This document shows, in pieces, positions 17,546 through 25,494 of a DNA stretch of 46,388 bases. This DNA comes from Amycolatopsis anabasis (GTDB taxonomy: Bacteria; Actinomycetota; Actinomycetes; Mycobacteriales; Pseudonocardiaceae). Each line of letters opens with the position of its first letter. Positions within the stretch are counted from its first letter, which is position 1. The position numbers and the translations under genes are program-made. Location of the stretch: NCBI RefSeq assembly GCF_009765355.1, contig NZ_VTHK01000058.1, positions 1 to 46,388 of the forward strand. Reading direction: 5' to 3'. Under the pieces are notes generated by a model that saw nothing but the letters and a program-made list of their open reading frames with translations, was not told the origin of the DNA and made no database searches.

Positions 17546-18910
17546 ATGGGAGTTCGCGTGGCTGCTGCGCCCGACAAGGACTACCGGCTGATCGCGGACG
17601 AACTCGCCGGGGACATCGCGGCCGGGCGCCTGCGGCCGGGTGACCGGTTGCCGCCGCAACGCCAGTTCGCGCGGCGGCGGGGCATCGCGGGATCGACCGC
17701 CAGCCGGGTGTACGGCGAACTGGTCCGGCGCGGCCTGGCCGTGGGCGAGGTCGGTCGCGGCACCTTCATCCGGGCCGCCGAACGCCCGCCGGAACCCGCG
17801 CTCGCCGAACCCGGAGCGGCCCGGGTCGACCTCGAGCTGAACTTCTCGGTCCTCCCCGATCAACCCGACCTGGTGGCGCGCAGCCTGGCGGGATTGCTCC
17901 GACCCGACCGCCTCGGCGCCGCCCTGCTCCCGGTGAGCGTCACCGGCACCCCGGCCGCACGCGAGGCCGCCACCGCCCTGCTCACCCGCACCGGCTGGGC
18001 GCCGGATCCGGATCGGCTCCTGTTCGCCGGCAACGGCCGCCAGGCGATCGCCGCCGCCATCGCCACCCTCGTCCCGGTCGGCGAGCGGCTGGGCGTCGAG
18101 GCGCTCACCTACCCGGTGGTGAAGGGAATCGCGGCCCGCCTCGGTGTCACCCTCGTCCCGATCGCCGTGGACGAGCGCGGGCTGCTGCCCGAGGCGCTGA
18201 CCGCCGCGCACCGCGCGGCCCCGCTGCGCGCGGTCTACCTCCAGCCGACGCTGCACAACCCGCTCGGCAGCACGATGCCCGAGTCGCGGCGTGCCGAACT
18301 CGCGGAAACCCTGCGCGTACTCGACCTGCCCGCGATCGAGGACACCATCTACGCCTTCCTGGACGACGCACTGCCCCCGCTGGCCGCCTTCGCACCGGAG
18401 CGGACCGTACTCGCCGACGGGCTGTCCAAACGCCTCGCGCCCGGGCTGAGCCTGGGTTTCGTCGCCCCGCCCGCGGACCTCACCGATCGCGTCGCGGCGG
18501 CCCTGCGGTCGGGCACCTGGACGGCCTCGCATTTCGCGCTCGACGCGGCGACCTGCTGGATGAGCGACGGCACCGCGAGCACGGTCCAGGACGCCAAGCG
18601 CCGGGACGCGGCGGCCCGCCAGGAGATCGTGCGCGAGCGGCTCACCGGATTCGGCATCCGCGCCGACCCGCACGCCTACCACTGCTGGTGGGAACTGCCC
18701 GAACCGTGGCGGGCCGAGACGTTCGTGGCCGCCGCGGCCCGCCGGGGCATCGCGGTGACCCCCGCGGCCGCGTTCACCGTCGGCTCGGGCCACGCGCCGA
18801 ACGCCGTGCGGCTCGCGCTCGCCTCGCCCGCCCTCGACGTCCTGGCCACCGCGCTCGACCAGCTCGCCGGGCTCGCCCGTGGATTGCCGGAGGACACCGG
18901 GGTGGACTGA
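17546..18910 (+). CDS. MocR-type regulator (GntR winged helix fused to aminotransferase-like domain)
   Basis: A 454-residue MocR-family protein. The GntR DNA-binding domain occupies residues about 10-80 (GDIAAGRLRPGDRLPPQRQFARR). A fold-type-I aminotransferase-like domain follows, with the PLP lysine in DGLSKRLAPG (Lys295), HNPLG and a C-terminal small domain. Such proteins sense PLP or amino compounds and control nearby genes. ATG at 17546 lacks a clear ribosome site; the operator-like direct repeat abuts it. The gene is divergent from the hydrolase and ends 6 bp from the convergent cysteine dioxygenase. Confidence 0.9.
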   Translation: MGVRVAAAPDKDYRLIADELAGDIAAGRLRPGDRLPPQRQFARRRGIAGSTASRVYGELVRRGLAVGEVGRGTFIRAAERPPEPALAEPGAARVDLELNFSVLPDQPDLVARSLAGLLRPDRLGAALLPVSVTGTPAAREAATALLTRTGWAPDPDRLLFAGNGRQAIAAAIATLVPVGERLGVEALTYPVVKGIAARLGVTLVPIAVDERGLLPEALTAAHRAAPLRAVYLQPTLHNPLGSTMPESRRAELAETLRVLDLPAIEDTIYAFLDDALPPLAAFAPERTVLADGLSKRLAPGLSLGFVAPPADLTDRVAAALRSGTWTASHFALDAATCWMSDGTASTVQDAKRRDAAARQEIVRERLTGFGIRADPHAYHCWWELPEPWRAETFVAAAARRGIAVTPAAAFTVGSGHAPNAVRLALASPALDVLATALDQLAGLARGLPEDTGVD

Positions 18911-18916
18911 TCCCGC

Positions 18917-19438
18917 TCAGGCGTCCGGATCGGGGAAGATCTCGTTCACGCTGGAGCCGAGTTCGCCGATGTCGGCGCCGTACACGTGCAGCGAAACCGC
19001 CAGGGCCGCACCCGCGTTGGTGACCTTGTGGATGTCCCGGTCCGGGGGCACCAGCCAGCAGACGTCGCCCCGCTCGTTGACCGCGGTGCCGTCCTTGACC
19101 AACCGCCGCCGTTCGTCGAACCGGTACCGGGTCTCCTCTTCCCGGCCCGCGAGCACCCCGACCACGCACCAGCACGCGTGGCTGTGCACGGGGGTGCACT
19201 GACCGGGCAGCCAGACCAGCGACACCACCGAGAACCGGCCCCGCGGGTCCACGTGGACCAGGTGCTGGCGGTAACGTTCCGGATCGGGCTCCCGGTGCTC
19301 GGGGGTGAGAACATCGTCCCGCGCGAGCAGCCCGCGCAACGCTTCCGCCGCCGCACGCGCCCGCTCATCCGGGTCACCCACCCGATCGACCAATCTTTCC
19401 ATCCTGCCGACAAATCCACGCATGGCCGCCGTGAGCAC
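18917..19438 (-). CDS. Cysteine dioxygenase
   Basis: A 173-residue cupin of the type I cysteine dioxygenase family, which oxidises L-cysteine to cysteine sulfinate with non-heme Fe(II). Fe ligands are visible as HSH (His85, His87) and His137 in DIHKVTN. The Ser-His-Tyr triad is present as SLHVY (Ser149, His151, Tyr153). GTG at 19438 is preferred because ggagg lies 9 nt upstream; ATG at 19423 is the next choice. It is divergent from a LysR-type gene that may regulate it. Cysteine turnover would connect to mycothiol, given the nearby mca. Confidence 0.88.
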   Translation of the reverse strand: MLTAAMRGFVGRMERLVDRVGDPDERARAAAEALRGLLARDDVLTPEHREPDPERYRQHLVHVDPRGRFSVVSLVWLPGQCTPVHSHACWCVVGVLAGREEETRYRFDERRRLVKDGTAVNERGDVCWLVPPDRDIHKVTNAGAALAVSLHVYGADIGELGSSVNEIFPDPDA

Positions 19439-19489
19439 GCAGAACCACCTCCGCCACGAATTGTCACGACTGGCCATAACTTTGGTCCA

Positions 19490-19526
19490 ATAAGAAATTC
19501 ACAGCGGTGCCCGAACTCTTTCTTAT
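19490..19526. promoter_or_regulatory. Inverted repeat between cysteine dioxygenase and LysR gene
   Basis: ataagaaa (19490-19497) and tttcttat (19519-19526) form a perfect 8-bp inverted repeat with a 21-bp spacer, standing out as AT-rich in a GC-rich background. Position in a divergent LysR promoter makes it a candidate LysR binding site. The spacing is wider than the classical T-N11-A core. Confidence 0.45.
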
Positions 19527-19583
19527 AGGTCACTGGCGCGACCGTTGTCGCTTTCCCGATCACGAAGTGGTAGATATTTACCA

Positions 19584-20501
19584 GTGCTTGAAGTCCGCCA
19601 GCTGAGGATGTTGCGAGAGATCGCCCGTGCCGGTTCCTACTCCGCCGCCGCGCGCAGTCTCGGCTACACCCAGCCCGCGGTCAGCCAGCAGATGCGGGCG
19701 CTGGAACGGGCGGTCGGCACGCCGTTGACGGTCAAGGCCGGCCGGAAGGTGGTGTTCACCGACGCGGGCCGGGAGCTGCTCCGGCATGCCGAGGTGGTGC
19801 TGCGGGACATCGCCGCCGCGGAGACCAGCCTGGCCGCGATCGCCGGCCGCCGGGCCGGCCGGGTCCGGCTGGTGGTGTTCCCCAGCGGAAGCGCGACCCT
19901 GGTGCCCCCGGCGGCCGCGGAAGTGCGTCGGCGGCATCCGGAAATCGCCCTGTCGCTGACCGAGGCCGAACCCCCGGAATCGATTGATCTGGTGCGCGCC
20001 GGAGAATGTGATATCGCCCTCGCGTTCGACTATCCGGACACCGCCGAAGAGACGAACGGACTGCTCCGGCTGCCCCTGCTTTCCGATCCGCTTATCGCCT
20101 TGTTGCCCGCCGAACACGCCCTGGCCGCGCGGCCCGCGGTGCGGCTCACCGAATTGGCGGACGAACCGTGGATCGGCGGTTGTCCGCGCTGCCAGGAATA
20201 TCTGTTCACCGCGTGTTCGGCCGAAGGATTCACCCCCGATCTCGCCTTCGCCACCGACGACAACCTGGCGGTGCAGAGCCTGGTCGCCGCCGGGCTCGGC
20301 GTGGCGGTGATCCCGCAGCTCCTGCTGGCCGCGGCCCGCCACGCCGATCTGGCCACCCGCCCGGTGGAACCCGAGATGCGGCGCGCGATCTCGGCGTTCA
20401 TCTGGCCGGAACTGAGCCGGGTGCCGACGATCCGGGTCGTGCTCGACGCCCTGGGCGAGGCGGCGCGATCCCCGCGAACAGATCCGCTTCCGGCAGGCTG
20501 A
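19584..20501 (+). CDS. LysR-family transcriptional regulator
   Basis: A 305-residue LysR regulator. The N-terminal helix-turn-helix is at about 1-60 (LREIARAGSYSAAARSLGYT), and a periplasmic-binding-like effector domain follows (about 90-295, with GLGVAVIPQ). GTG at 19584 gives the usual LEVRQLRML opening; an in-frame upstream start at 19545 lacks support. The last 104 bp overlap the 3' end of the convergent mca gene. Divergent placement suggests control of the cysteine dioxygenase gene. Confidence 0.88.
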   Translation: MLEVRQLRMLREIARAGSYSAAARSLGYTQPAVSQQMRALERAVGTPLTVKAGRKVVFTDAGRELLRHAEVVLRDIAAAETSLAAIAGRRAGRVRLVVFPSGSATLVPPAAAEVRRRHPEIALSLTEAEPPESIDLVRAGECDIALAFDYPDTAEETNGLLRLPLLSDPLIALLPAEHALAARPAVRLTELADEPWIGGCPRCQEYLFTACSAEGFTPDLAFATDDNLAVQSLVAAGLGVAVIPQLLLAAARHADLATRPVEPEMRRAISAFIWPELSRVPTIRVVLDALGEAARSPRTDPLPAG

Positions 20502-21309
20502 CCTCGACCGTGCTGCGGACCAGGTGGTAGTCCTCGGTCGGCCAGATCTCGCGCTGCACGTCCAGCGGGCAGGAGAAGTTCGGCCCGTCCGGGTCGATCT
20601 GGGTGGCGTGCGCGAGCAGCGCCCGGTCCCGCACCTCGAAGTACTCCCCGCAGGGGACCCGGGTGGTCACCGGCCAGGACGGGGCGTCCGGGTCCAGTTC
20701 CGCGAGCACCTCGCCATGCGACGACGGCAGTCCGCGCGCGGTCATCCCGTCGTACATGGCCTGGAACCATTCCCGGGAGAAGGACACCAGGTAGTACAGC
20801 TTCGGCGTCTCCCAGGGCGCACCGGTTTCCGGATGGCGAGCCGGGTCGGCCGCGGCGTCGATCGCCGCCATGGTGACGCGGTGGGTCATGAGGTGGTCCG
20901 GATGCGGGTAGCCGCCGTTCTCGTCGTAGGTCACCAGCACGTGCGGCCGGAATTCGCGGATCGCGGCGACCAGCGGCCGCGCCGCCTCGGCCACCGGCTG
21001 CCGGGCGAAACACCCCTCGGGCAGGGCTTCGCCGGGCCCCGGCAACCCGGAGTCCGCGAACCCGAGAAAACGGTGGCGCACACCGAGGATCTCCCGGGCC
21101 GCGGCCATCTCGCGGCGCCGGATCGCGGGCAGGTCCCGCCGCACCTCGGGCCGGTCCAGGCGCGGGTTCAGCACATCGCCGCGTTCGCCACCGGTGCAGG
21201 TGCAGACCAGCACGTCCACGCCTTCGGCGGCGTACCGGGCCATGGTCGCGGCGCCCTTGCTCGACTCGTCGTCGGGATGGGCGTGCACGGTCATCAGGCG
21301 CAGGGTCAT
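20398..21309 (-). CDS. mca: Mycothiol S-conjugate amidase
   Basis: A 303-residue LmbE/PIG-L-family metalloamidase that cleaves mycothiol S-conjugates to GlcN-Ins and an exported mercapturic acid. Zinc-site motifs are HAHPDDES (His11, Asp14) and HPDH (136-139), with the family context CTGGERGD near residue 40. ATG at 21309 has aagga upstream and lies 1 bp after the pump stop, so pump and amidase form one operon. The last ~34 residues are antisense to the LysR gene; the Pro/Arg/Gly-rich tail after LFAG looks like an added extension. MshB is the paralogous alternative, but the length and sequence favour Mca. Confidence 0.92.
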   Translation of the reverse strand: MTLRLMTVHAHPDDESSKGAATMARYAAEGVDVLVCTCTGGERGDVLNPRLDRPEVRRDLPAIRRREMAAAREILGVRHRFLGFADSGLPGPGEALPEGCFARQPVAEAARPLVAAIREFRPHVLVTYDENGGYPHPDHLMTHRVTMAAIDAAADPARHPETGAPWETPKLYYLVSFSREWFQAMYDGMTARGLPSSHGEVLAELDPDAPSWPVTTRVPCGEYFEVRDRALLAHATQIDPDGPNFSCPLDVQREIWPTEDYHLVRSTVEVSLPEADLFAGIAPPRPGRRARPGSSAPGSVPAR

Positions 21310-21310
21310 C

Positions 21311-22711
21311 TCAGTCCTTCTCGGTACGACGGGGAAAGAACAGCGCGGGCAGCACGGTCACCGCGGACAGCCCGAGCGCCCACCAGAACGTGTGGCCGTA
21401 CGCGGCGGGCGCGTCCGGGGTGTGCTGGAGCTGGTTCTGCAGGATCACCGCGAGCACCGCGGTGCCGAGCGAACCGCCGACCCGGTTGAGCACGTTGAGC
21501 GCGGCCGAGGCCTTGGGCACGTCCGCGCGATCGACGCTCGCGTACACCGCGCCCATGTTCGGCCCCATGATCGAGCCGATCCCGGCACCGCGGAGCACCA
21601 GGGACGCGGTGAGCAGCCAGGCGGGCGGCGCGGAGCCGAGCTGGGTGAACGCCACGGTCCCGGCCAGGGACAGGCCGATCCCGCCGAGGATCACCGCACG
21701 CGGGGAGAACCGATCGGTCAGCCGGCCGGCGAAGGTCAGCACCACCGCGGTGCCCAGTGCCTGCGGCGCGAGCAGCAGCCCGGCCGCCAACGCGTCGGCG
21801 TGCCGGATCTGCTGGTAGTACAGCGGAAGCAGCAGCATCGAGCTGTACAGCGAGGCGCCCAGCAGGAACGAGTTCGTGGTGGCCGCGGCGAATCCGCGCC
21901 GGGCGAACAGCCGCAGATCGATCAGCGCGGCGATGCGGCCCCGCACTGCGTGCACGCCGTAGCCCAGCAGCAGCGCCACCCCGGCGAGCAGGGCGAACAC
22001 GACGTGCCCGGCGCCGAATCCCCCGGTGTTGCCCGCCTCGGACAGGCCGTAGACGACCGCCGCCAGCCCCGGCGACAGCAAGCACAGGCCCAGCGTGTCC
22101 AGGCGGGCGCCCGCTTCCCGGGGGCCGTCGGCGGGCAGGACCCGGGCCGCGAGCAGCACGGTGACCACGCCGATCGGCACGTTGACGAAGAACATCCAGC
22201 GCCAGTCGAGTTCACGCACGATGAAGCCGCCGAGCACCGGGCCGACGACCGGCGCGAACGTGATCGGCACGACGAGGACGCTTATCACGCGGGTGATCCG
22301 GGACGGCCCGGCGGCCTGCGCGATCATCGCCTGGCCGATCGGTTGCATCAGGCCGCCGCCGAGGCCCTGCAGGACCCGGAACACGATCAGCGCCGGCGCC
22401 GACCAGGCCAGTCCACAGAGGACGGAGGTGGCGGTGAACACCGCGACCGAGGCGATCCACATCCTCCGGGCGCCGAAGCGCGAGATCATCCAGCCGGTCA
22501 GCGGGATCACCACCGACAGCGCCAGCAGGTAACCGGTGGAAACCCACTGGATGGTCGCCAGCGGGCTGGCGAAGTCACGGGCGACCGCGTCGATGCCGAC
22601 GTTGACGATCGTCGTGTCCAGCGTGGCCAGGATGGCGCCGAGGCTCAGCACGCCACCCATGCGCAGCAGGGCCGGATCCAGCCGCCGCGCGGCGGCCGAA
22701 GGTGCGGTCAT
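21311..22711 (-). CDS. DHA2-family MFS drug/H+ antiporter
   Basis: A 466-residue polytopic transporter of the EmrB/QacA (DHA2) type. It has the motif LDTTIVNVGID in helix 1, WVSTGYLLALSVVIPLTGW, the GFGARR-like loop (SRFGARRMW) and RVLQGLGGGLMQPIG. It likely exports drugs or mycothiol-derived mercapturic acids by proton antiport. ATG is preceded by gggaggaag. It is the first gene of the pump-mca operon and lies under the TetR operators at 22733-22799. Confidence 0.9.
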   Translation of the reverse strand: MTAPSAAARRLDPALLRMGGVLSLGAILATLDTTIVNVGIDAVARDFASPLATIQWVSTGYLLALSVVIPLTGWMISRFGARRMWIASVAVFTATSVLCGLAWSAPALIVFRVLQGLGGGLMQPIGQAMIAQAAGPSRITRVISVLVVPITFAPVVGPVLGGFIVRELDWRWMFFVNVPIGVVTVLLAARVLPADGPREAGARLDTLGLCLLSPGLAAVVYGLSEAGNTGGFGAGHVVFALLAGVALLLGYGVHAVRGRIAALIDLRLFARRGFAAATTNSFLLGASLYSSMLLLPLYYQQIRHADALAAGLLLAPQALGTAVVLTFAGRLTDRFSPRAVILGGIGLSLAGTVAFTQLGSAPPAWLLTASLVLRGAGIGSIMGPNMGAVYASVDRADVPKASAALNVLNRVGGSLGTAVLAVILQNQLQHTPDAPAAYGHTFWWALGLSAVTVLPALFFPRRTEKD

Positions 22712-22732
22712 CGAGGTCTTCCTCCCAGTTGA

Positions 22733-22799
22733 TTAGGTCGGACCTAACATTAGGTCGAACCCATCAACTAGGTCAAGTCTAAATTTATGTTCGACCTAA
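22733..22799. promoter_or_regulatory. TetR operators and pump-mca promoter
   Basis: The perfect palindrome ttaggtc-g-gacctaa (22733-22747) is followed by a wide inverted repeat ttaggtcgaac (22750-22760) with gttcgacctaa (22789-22799) and a partial copy taggtcaagtcta (22769-22781). On the minus strand ttgacc (22771-22776) and taatgt (22747-22752), 18 bp apart, make a promoter for the pump operon that is fully covered by these sites. A TetR dimer bound here would block it. Confidence 0.78.
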
Positions 22800-22821
22800 C
22801 CAACCGTTGTAAGGTGGCCCC

Positions 22822-23463
22822 ATGGGCAGGACATCGACGGGCTTGCGCGAACTCCGCAAGCAGCAGACCAGGGACTCGATCTCCCATGTGGCCACCCGGC
22901 TGTTCATCGAGCGCGGGTACGACGCGGTGACGATCGCCGACGTCGCGGCGGCCGCGGGGGTGGCCAAGATGACCGTGACGAACCACTTCCCGCGCAAGGA
23001 GGACCTCGTGCTGGACCTGCACGAGGAACTCGTCGCCGCCCCTTCCCGGGCGGTCGCGGAGCGCGAGCCGGGTGAATCCGCGCTGACCGCCCTGCGGCGC
23101 TGGTACCTCGCACGGCTCGACGAGCGGGACGCCCTGCTCGGCTTCTCCGGCCCCGAGTTCGTGCGCACCATCGCCGACAGCCCGGCCCTGCTGGGCCGGA
23201 TCCGCGAAATCCACGAACACCTGGAACAGGCCCTGGCCGAGACCCTCGCCGAGGCCGCCGGGGTCCCGGTGGACGACATCGAGCCCCGCGTGGTGGCCGG
23301 ACAGCTGACCGCGACGCTGCGCGTCCTGTTCCACGAGGTGTTCCGGCGGACGCTCGCGGGCGAGGACAACCCGGCGATCGCCGCCGGGCTGCGGGATTCC
23401 GCCACCGCCGCGTTCGATTTGCTCGAACCGTCGCTCGGGGCCTACCCGGGCACTCAAACTTGA
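22822..23463 (+). CDS. TetR-family regulator of the efflux-mca operon
   Basis: A 213-residue TetR repressor. The helix-turn-helix is at about 15-60 (TIADVAAAAGVAKMTVTNHFPRKEDLV), followed by a helical ligand domain. aaggtgg lies just before the ATG. It is divergent from the DHA2 pump, with operators in the shared region, so it most likely represses the pump, mca and itself until an electrophile or drug binds. The ligand is unknown. Confidence 0.9.
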   Translation: MGRTSTGLRELRKQQTRDSISHVATRLFIERGYDAVTIADVAAAAGVAKMTVTNHFPRKEDLVLDLHEELVAAPSRAVAEREPGESALTALRRWYLARLDERDALLGFSGPEFVRTIADSPALLGRIREIHEHLEQALAETLAEAAGVPVDDIEPRVVAGQLTATLRVLFHEVFRRTLAGEDNPAIAAGLRDSATAAFDLLEPSLGAYPGTQT

Positions 23464-23477
23464 GTACACTCGGCCGG

Positions 23478-24221
23478 GTGACCGAGACCACGATCCCGAT
23501 CCTCCCCTGCCTGTCCATCGACGAGACGCTGACCTTCTACCAGGCGCTGGGCTTCGAAGTGACCTACCGCCAGGCTCGGCCGAACACCTATGCCGCCGTG
23601 CGACGCGGCGGCATCGAACTGCAGTTCTTCGTGCTCAAGCAGCTGGACCCGACCGCCAACTGGAGCACCTGCTACGTGAAGACCGACGACGTGGACACGC
23701 TCTACCGCGATTTCACCGAAGGGTTGCGCGCGTTGCTCGGCAAGCTCCCCGCCCGCGGGGTGCCGCGCGTCAACCCGGTGAAGGATCTGCGCTCGGGAAT
23801 GCGCCAGTTCGTCGTGGTCGACCCCGGCGGGAACTACGTGCGGATCGGCCAGCAGATCGGCGAACTGAACAACGGGCTCGCGGACGTCCGCTCCGCCGAC
23901 CAACCCAAACTGGCCCGCGTACTGGAAACCGCGACCATCTTCGCCGACTCCCACGACGATCCGGCGGCCGCCGCCCGGCTGCTGGACCGGGCGCTGGCCG
24001 AACCCGGTCCCGCTCCGGACGACCTCCGGCTCCGGGCACTGGTGCTGCGCGCCGACGTCGCGGTCCGGCTGGGCGAGGACGGGCAGGCCCGCGCGTTCCT
24101 CGACCAGGCCGGGAAGATCCCGCTGGGCGAGGCGGATTCCGCCGCGCTTTCCGATGAGCGGCGCCGGATTCGCGATCTCGAAGACCTGATCGCGGGCGGC
24201 GGGGTAGATTCGCGATCATGA
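23478..24221 (+). CDS. VOC/bleomycin-resistance-like protein with helical C-terminal extension
   Basis: A 247-residue protein. Residues 1-125 form a VOC-fold domain like bleomycin-binding proteins (LSIDETLTFYQALGFEVTYR, QFVVVDPGGNYVRIGQ). About 100 C-terminal residues form helical TPR-like segments (LARVLETATIFA, AARLLDRALAE, RLRALVLRADVAVRLGE), absent from simple Ble proteins of about 120 residues. GTG at 23478 lies 14 bp after the TetR stop; tacact 8 bp before it may be a -10 box for a leaderless transcript. It may sequester a drug, but the ligand is unknown. Confidence 0.82.
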   Translation: MTETTIPILPCLSIDETLTFYQALGFEVTYRQARPNTYAAVRRGGIELQFFVLKQLDPTANWSTCYVKTDDVDTLYRDFTEGLRALLGKLPARGVPRVNPVKDLRSGMRQFVVVDPGGNYVRIGQQIGELNNGLADVRSADQPKLARVLETATIFADSHDDPAAAARLLDRALAEPGPAPDDLRLRALVLRADVAVRLGEDGQARAFLDQAGKIPLGEADSAALSDERRRIRDLEDLIAGGGVDSRS

Positions 24222-24472
24222 CCGACTCCGCACCCGAGCAGCTGACCGTGTACGGGGCAGACTGGTGCCCCGACGTGAAGCGAAGCCGAGCCCTGCTCGA
24301 CCGGGAGGGCATCGGCTACCGCTACGTCGACGTCGAACAGGACGAGCAGGCCGAAGCTCTGGTGCGCCGCCTGCAGGACGGCGAGCGCCGCATCCCCACG
24401 CTGGTGTGGCCGGACGGCACGCAGCTGGTCGAACCGAGCGACGAAGAGCTGACCGCGCACCTGGAACGCTGA
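24218..24472 (+). CDS. Glutaredoxin-like protein, monothiol
   Basis: An 84-residue thioredoxin-fold protein of the mycoredoxin/NrdH size class. The active site reads WCPDV, so only the first cysteine (Cys17) is present; mycoredoxin-type proteins usually have CxxC. The cis-proline loop IPTLVWPDG is intact. ATGA overlap with the VOC gene shows co-translation. A single cysteine suits a monothiol reaction with mycothiol, in line with mca in the same island. Confidence 0.82.
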   Translation: MTDSAPEQLTVYGADWCPDVKRSRALLDREGIGYRYVDVEQDEQAEALVRRLQDGERRIPTLVWPDGTQLVEPSDEELTAHLER

Positions 24473-24474
24473 AC

Positions 24475-24504
24475 GGCCGGACACCCCGCGCGGGGTGTCC
24501 GGCC
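24475..24504. terminator. Bidirectional terminator hairpin
   Basis: A 30-bp perfect palindrome with 13-bp arms, ggccggacacccc (24475-24487) and ggggtgtccggcc (24492-24504), around gcgc. It lies between two convergent genes, 2 bp after one stop and 22 bp from the other, and can serve both transcripts. Confidence 0.85.
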
Positions 24505-24526
24505 ACTGTGGACGGTATGGAACGGC

Positions 24527-25168
24527 TCAGCTGACCGGGATCGTCGCCAGCGCGGTGTCCTGGCCCTCATCCTGGGTGCAGTTCAGCGGGAAGGTGCCGA
24601 GGTCGGTCGGCTGCCCGTTGGCGTCCTTCGGGGTGACCTTCTGCGCGACGAACTTCTTGCCGATCGCGAAGGACACCGAACCCGGGCTCTTCACGGTGAG
24701 GCCCGGGATCGGCCCGAAGATGGAAAACGGCGTGTCGCCGCTGTCCGGCACCGGAACCTGCGGCATGTTCAACCCGTTCAGGGTCACGCCGAGCTCGGTG
24801 TCGTTGATCTTCACGTCGACATCGGTGGACACGTCGGTGGCCTCGACGGTCTTGGCGCCGATCAGCTGCATCGCGCTCGTGATGTCGGCATCGAGCTTGC
24901 CGTCCACCTTGAGATCGGTGACCTGGATGACCTCGCCGACCTTCCCGGAGTCCGGGAAGTTGAGCGAGACGTCGACGGGTACCTTCTTGACGCCCACCAG
25001 CGGGAACTCACAGGAGAAGGTGACCGACTTCGTCACCGGTCCGGCGATCGCGGGTGCGTCCGCGGATGCCGTCCCGGCAGCGACCGCCGCACCGGTGAGC
25101 GACAGCAATCCGGCCGTCACGACCACCGCGGCACTGCGGGTTCTCAACGAATACGAACGCAGGGACAT
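24527..25168 (-). CDS. Secreted DUF6801-type protein
   Basis: A 213-residue exported protein. The Sec signal peptide ends near ASA/DAP (residue 37). The mature part is beta-rich, opens with a conserved cysteine (CEFPLVG, Cys53) and closes with a second in FPLNCTQDEGQD, a pattern known from DUF6801 cell-surface proteins of Pseudonocardiaceae. aggagag precedes the ATG. No enzymatic motif is seen; a cell-envelope role is inference. Confidence 0.8.
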   Translation of the reverse strand: MSLRSYSLRTRSAAVVVTAGLLSLTGAAVAAGTASADAPAIAGPVTKSVTFSCEFPLVGVKKVPVDVSLNFPDSGKVGEVIQVTDLKVDGKLDADITSAMQLIGAKTVEATDVSTDVDVKINDTELGVTLNGLNMPQVPVPDSGDTPFSIFGPIPGLTVKSPGSVSFAIGKKFVAQKVTPKDANGQPTDLGTFPLNCTQDEGQDTALATIPVS

Positions 25169-25494
25169 CGATCTCTCCTCAATTTGATCGATATGATTGA
25201 ATGCGGGCAGGGTCGGCGATCGCAGGAAAAGAATCTTTTGGAAAGACCCCTGGAAGAACGCGGCCGAGACACCCGACTGCCCAGTAGGTTACTAACATGT
25301 GAAGCGGTTCGCAAGGCGCAGACCAGCAGTTTTCCCGGCAGTTTCGGGCCTCCGGAGAAGTTGTCACATCCGGACGACTTCCCCTGGCCGGCACTGTGCC
25401 GTACGTGATTGTTTTCATTCTTCCGAGTGCCCGGCTTTCCCGAATGCCCCGAACTTGGGTTAGCTTTTTCGGGTCACCCCTGGAAAGGATTGCC
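25169..25494. other. Divergent intergenic region
   Basis: This 326-bp region between the secreted protein (-) and the alpha/beta hydrolase (+) has no supported gene; short frames lack ribosome sites. It is less GC-rich than its surroundings. The palindrome gttactaac (25288-25296) with an overlapping agta-ggt-tact could be a regulator site. ttagct (25460-25465), 29 bp before the hydrolase start, may be a -10 box. Confidence 0.5.
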
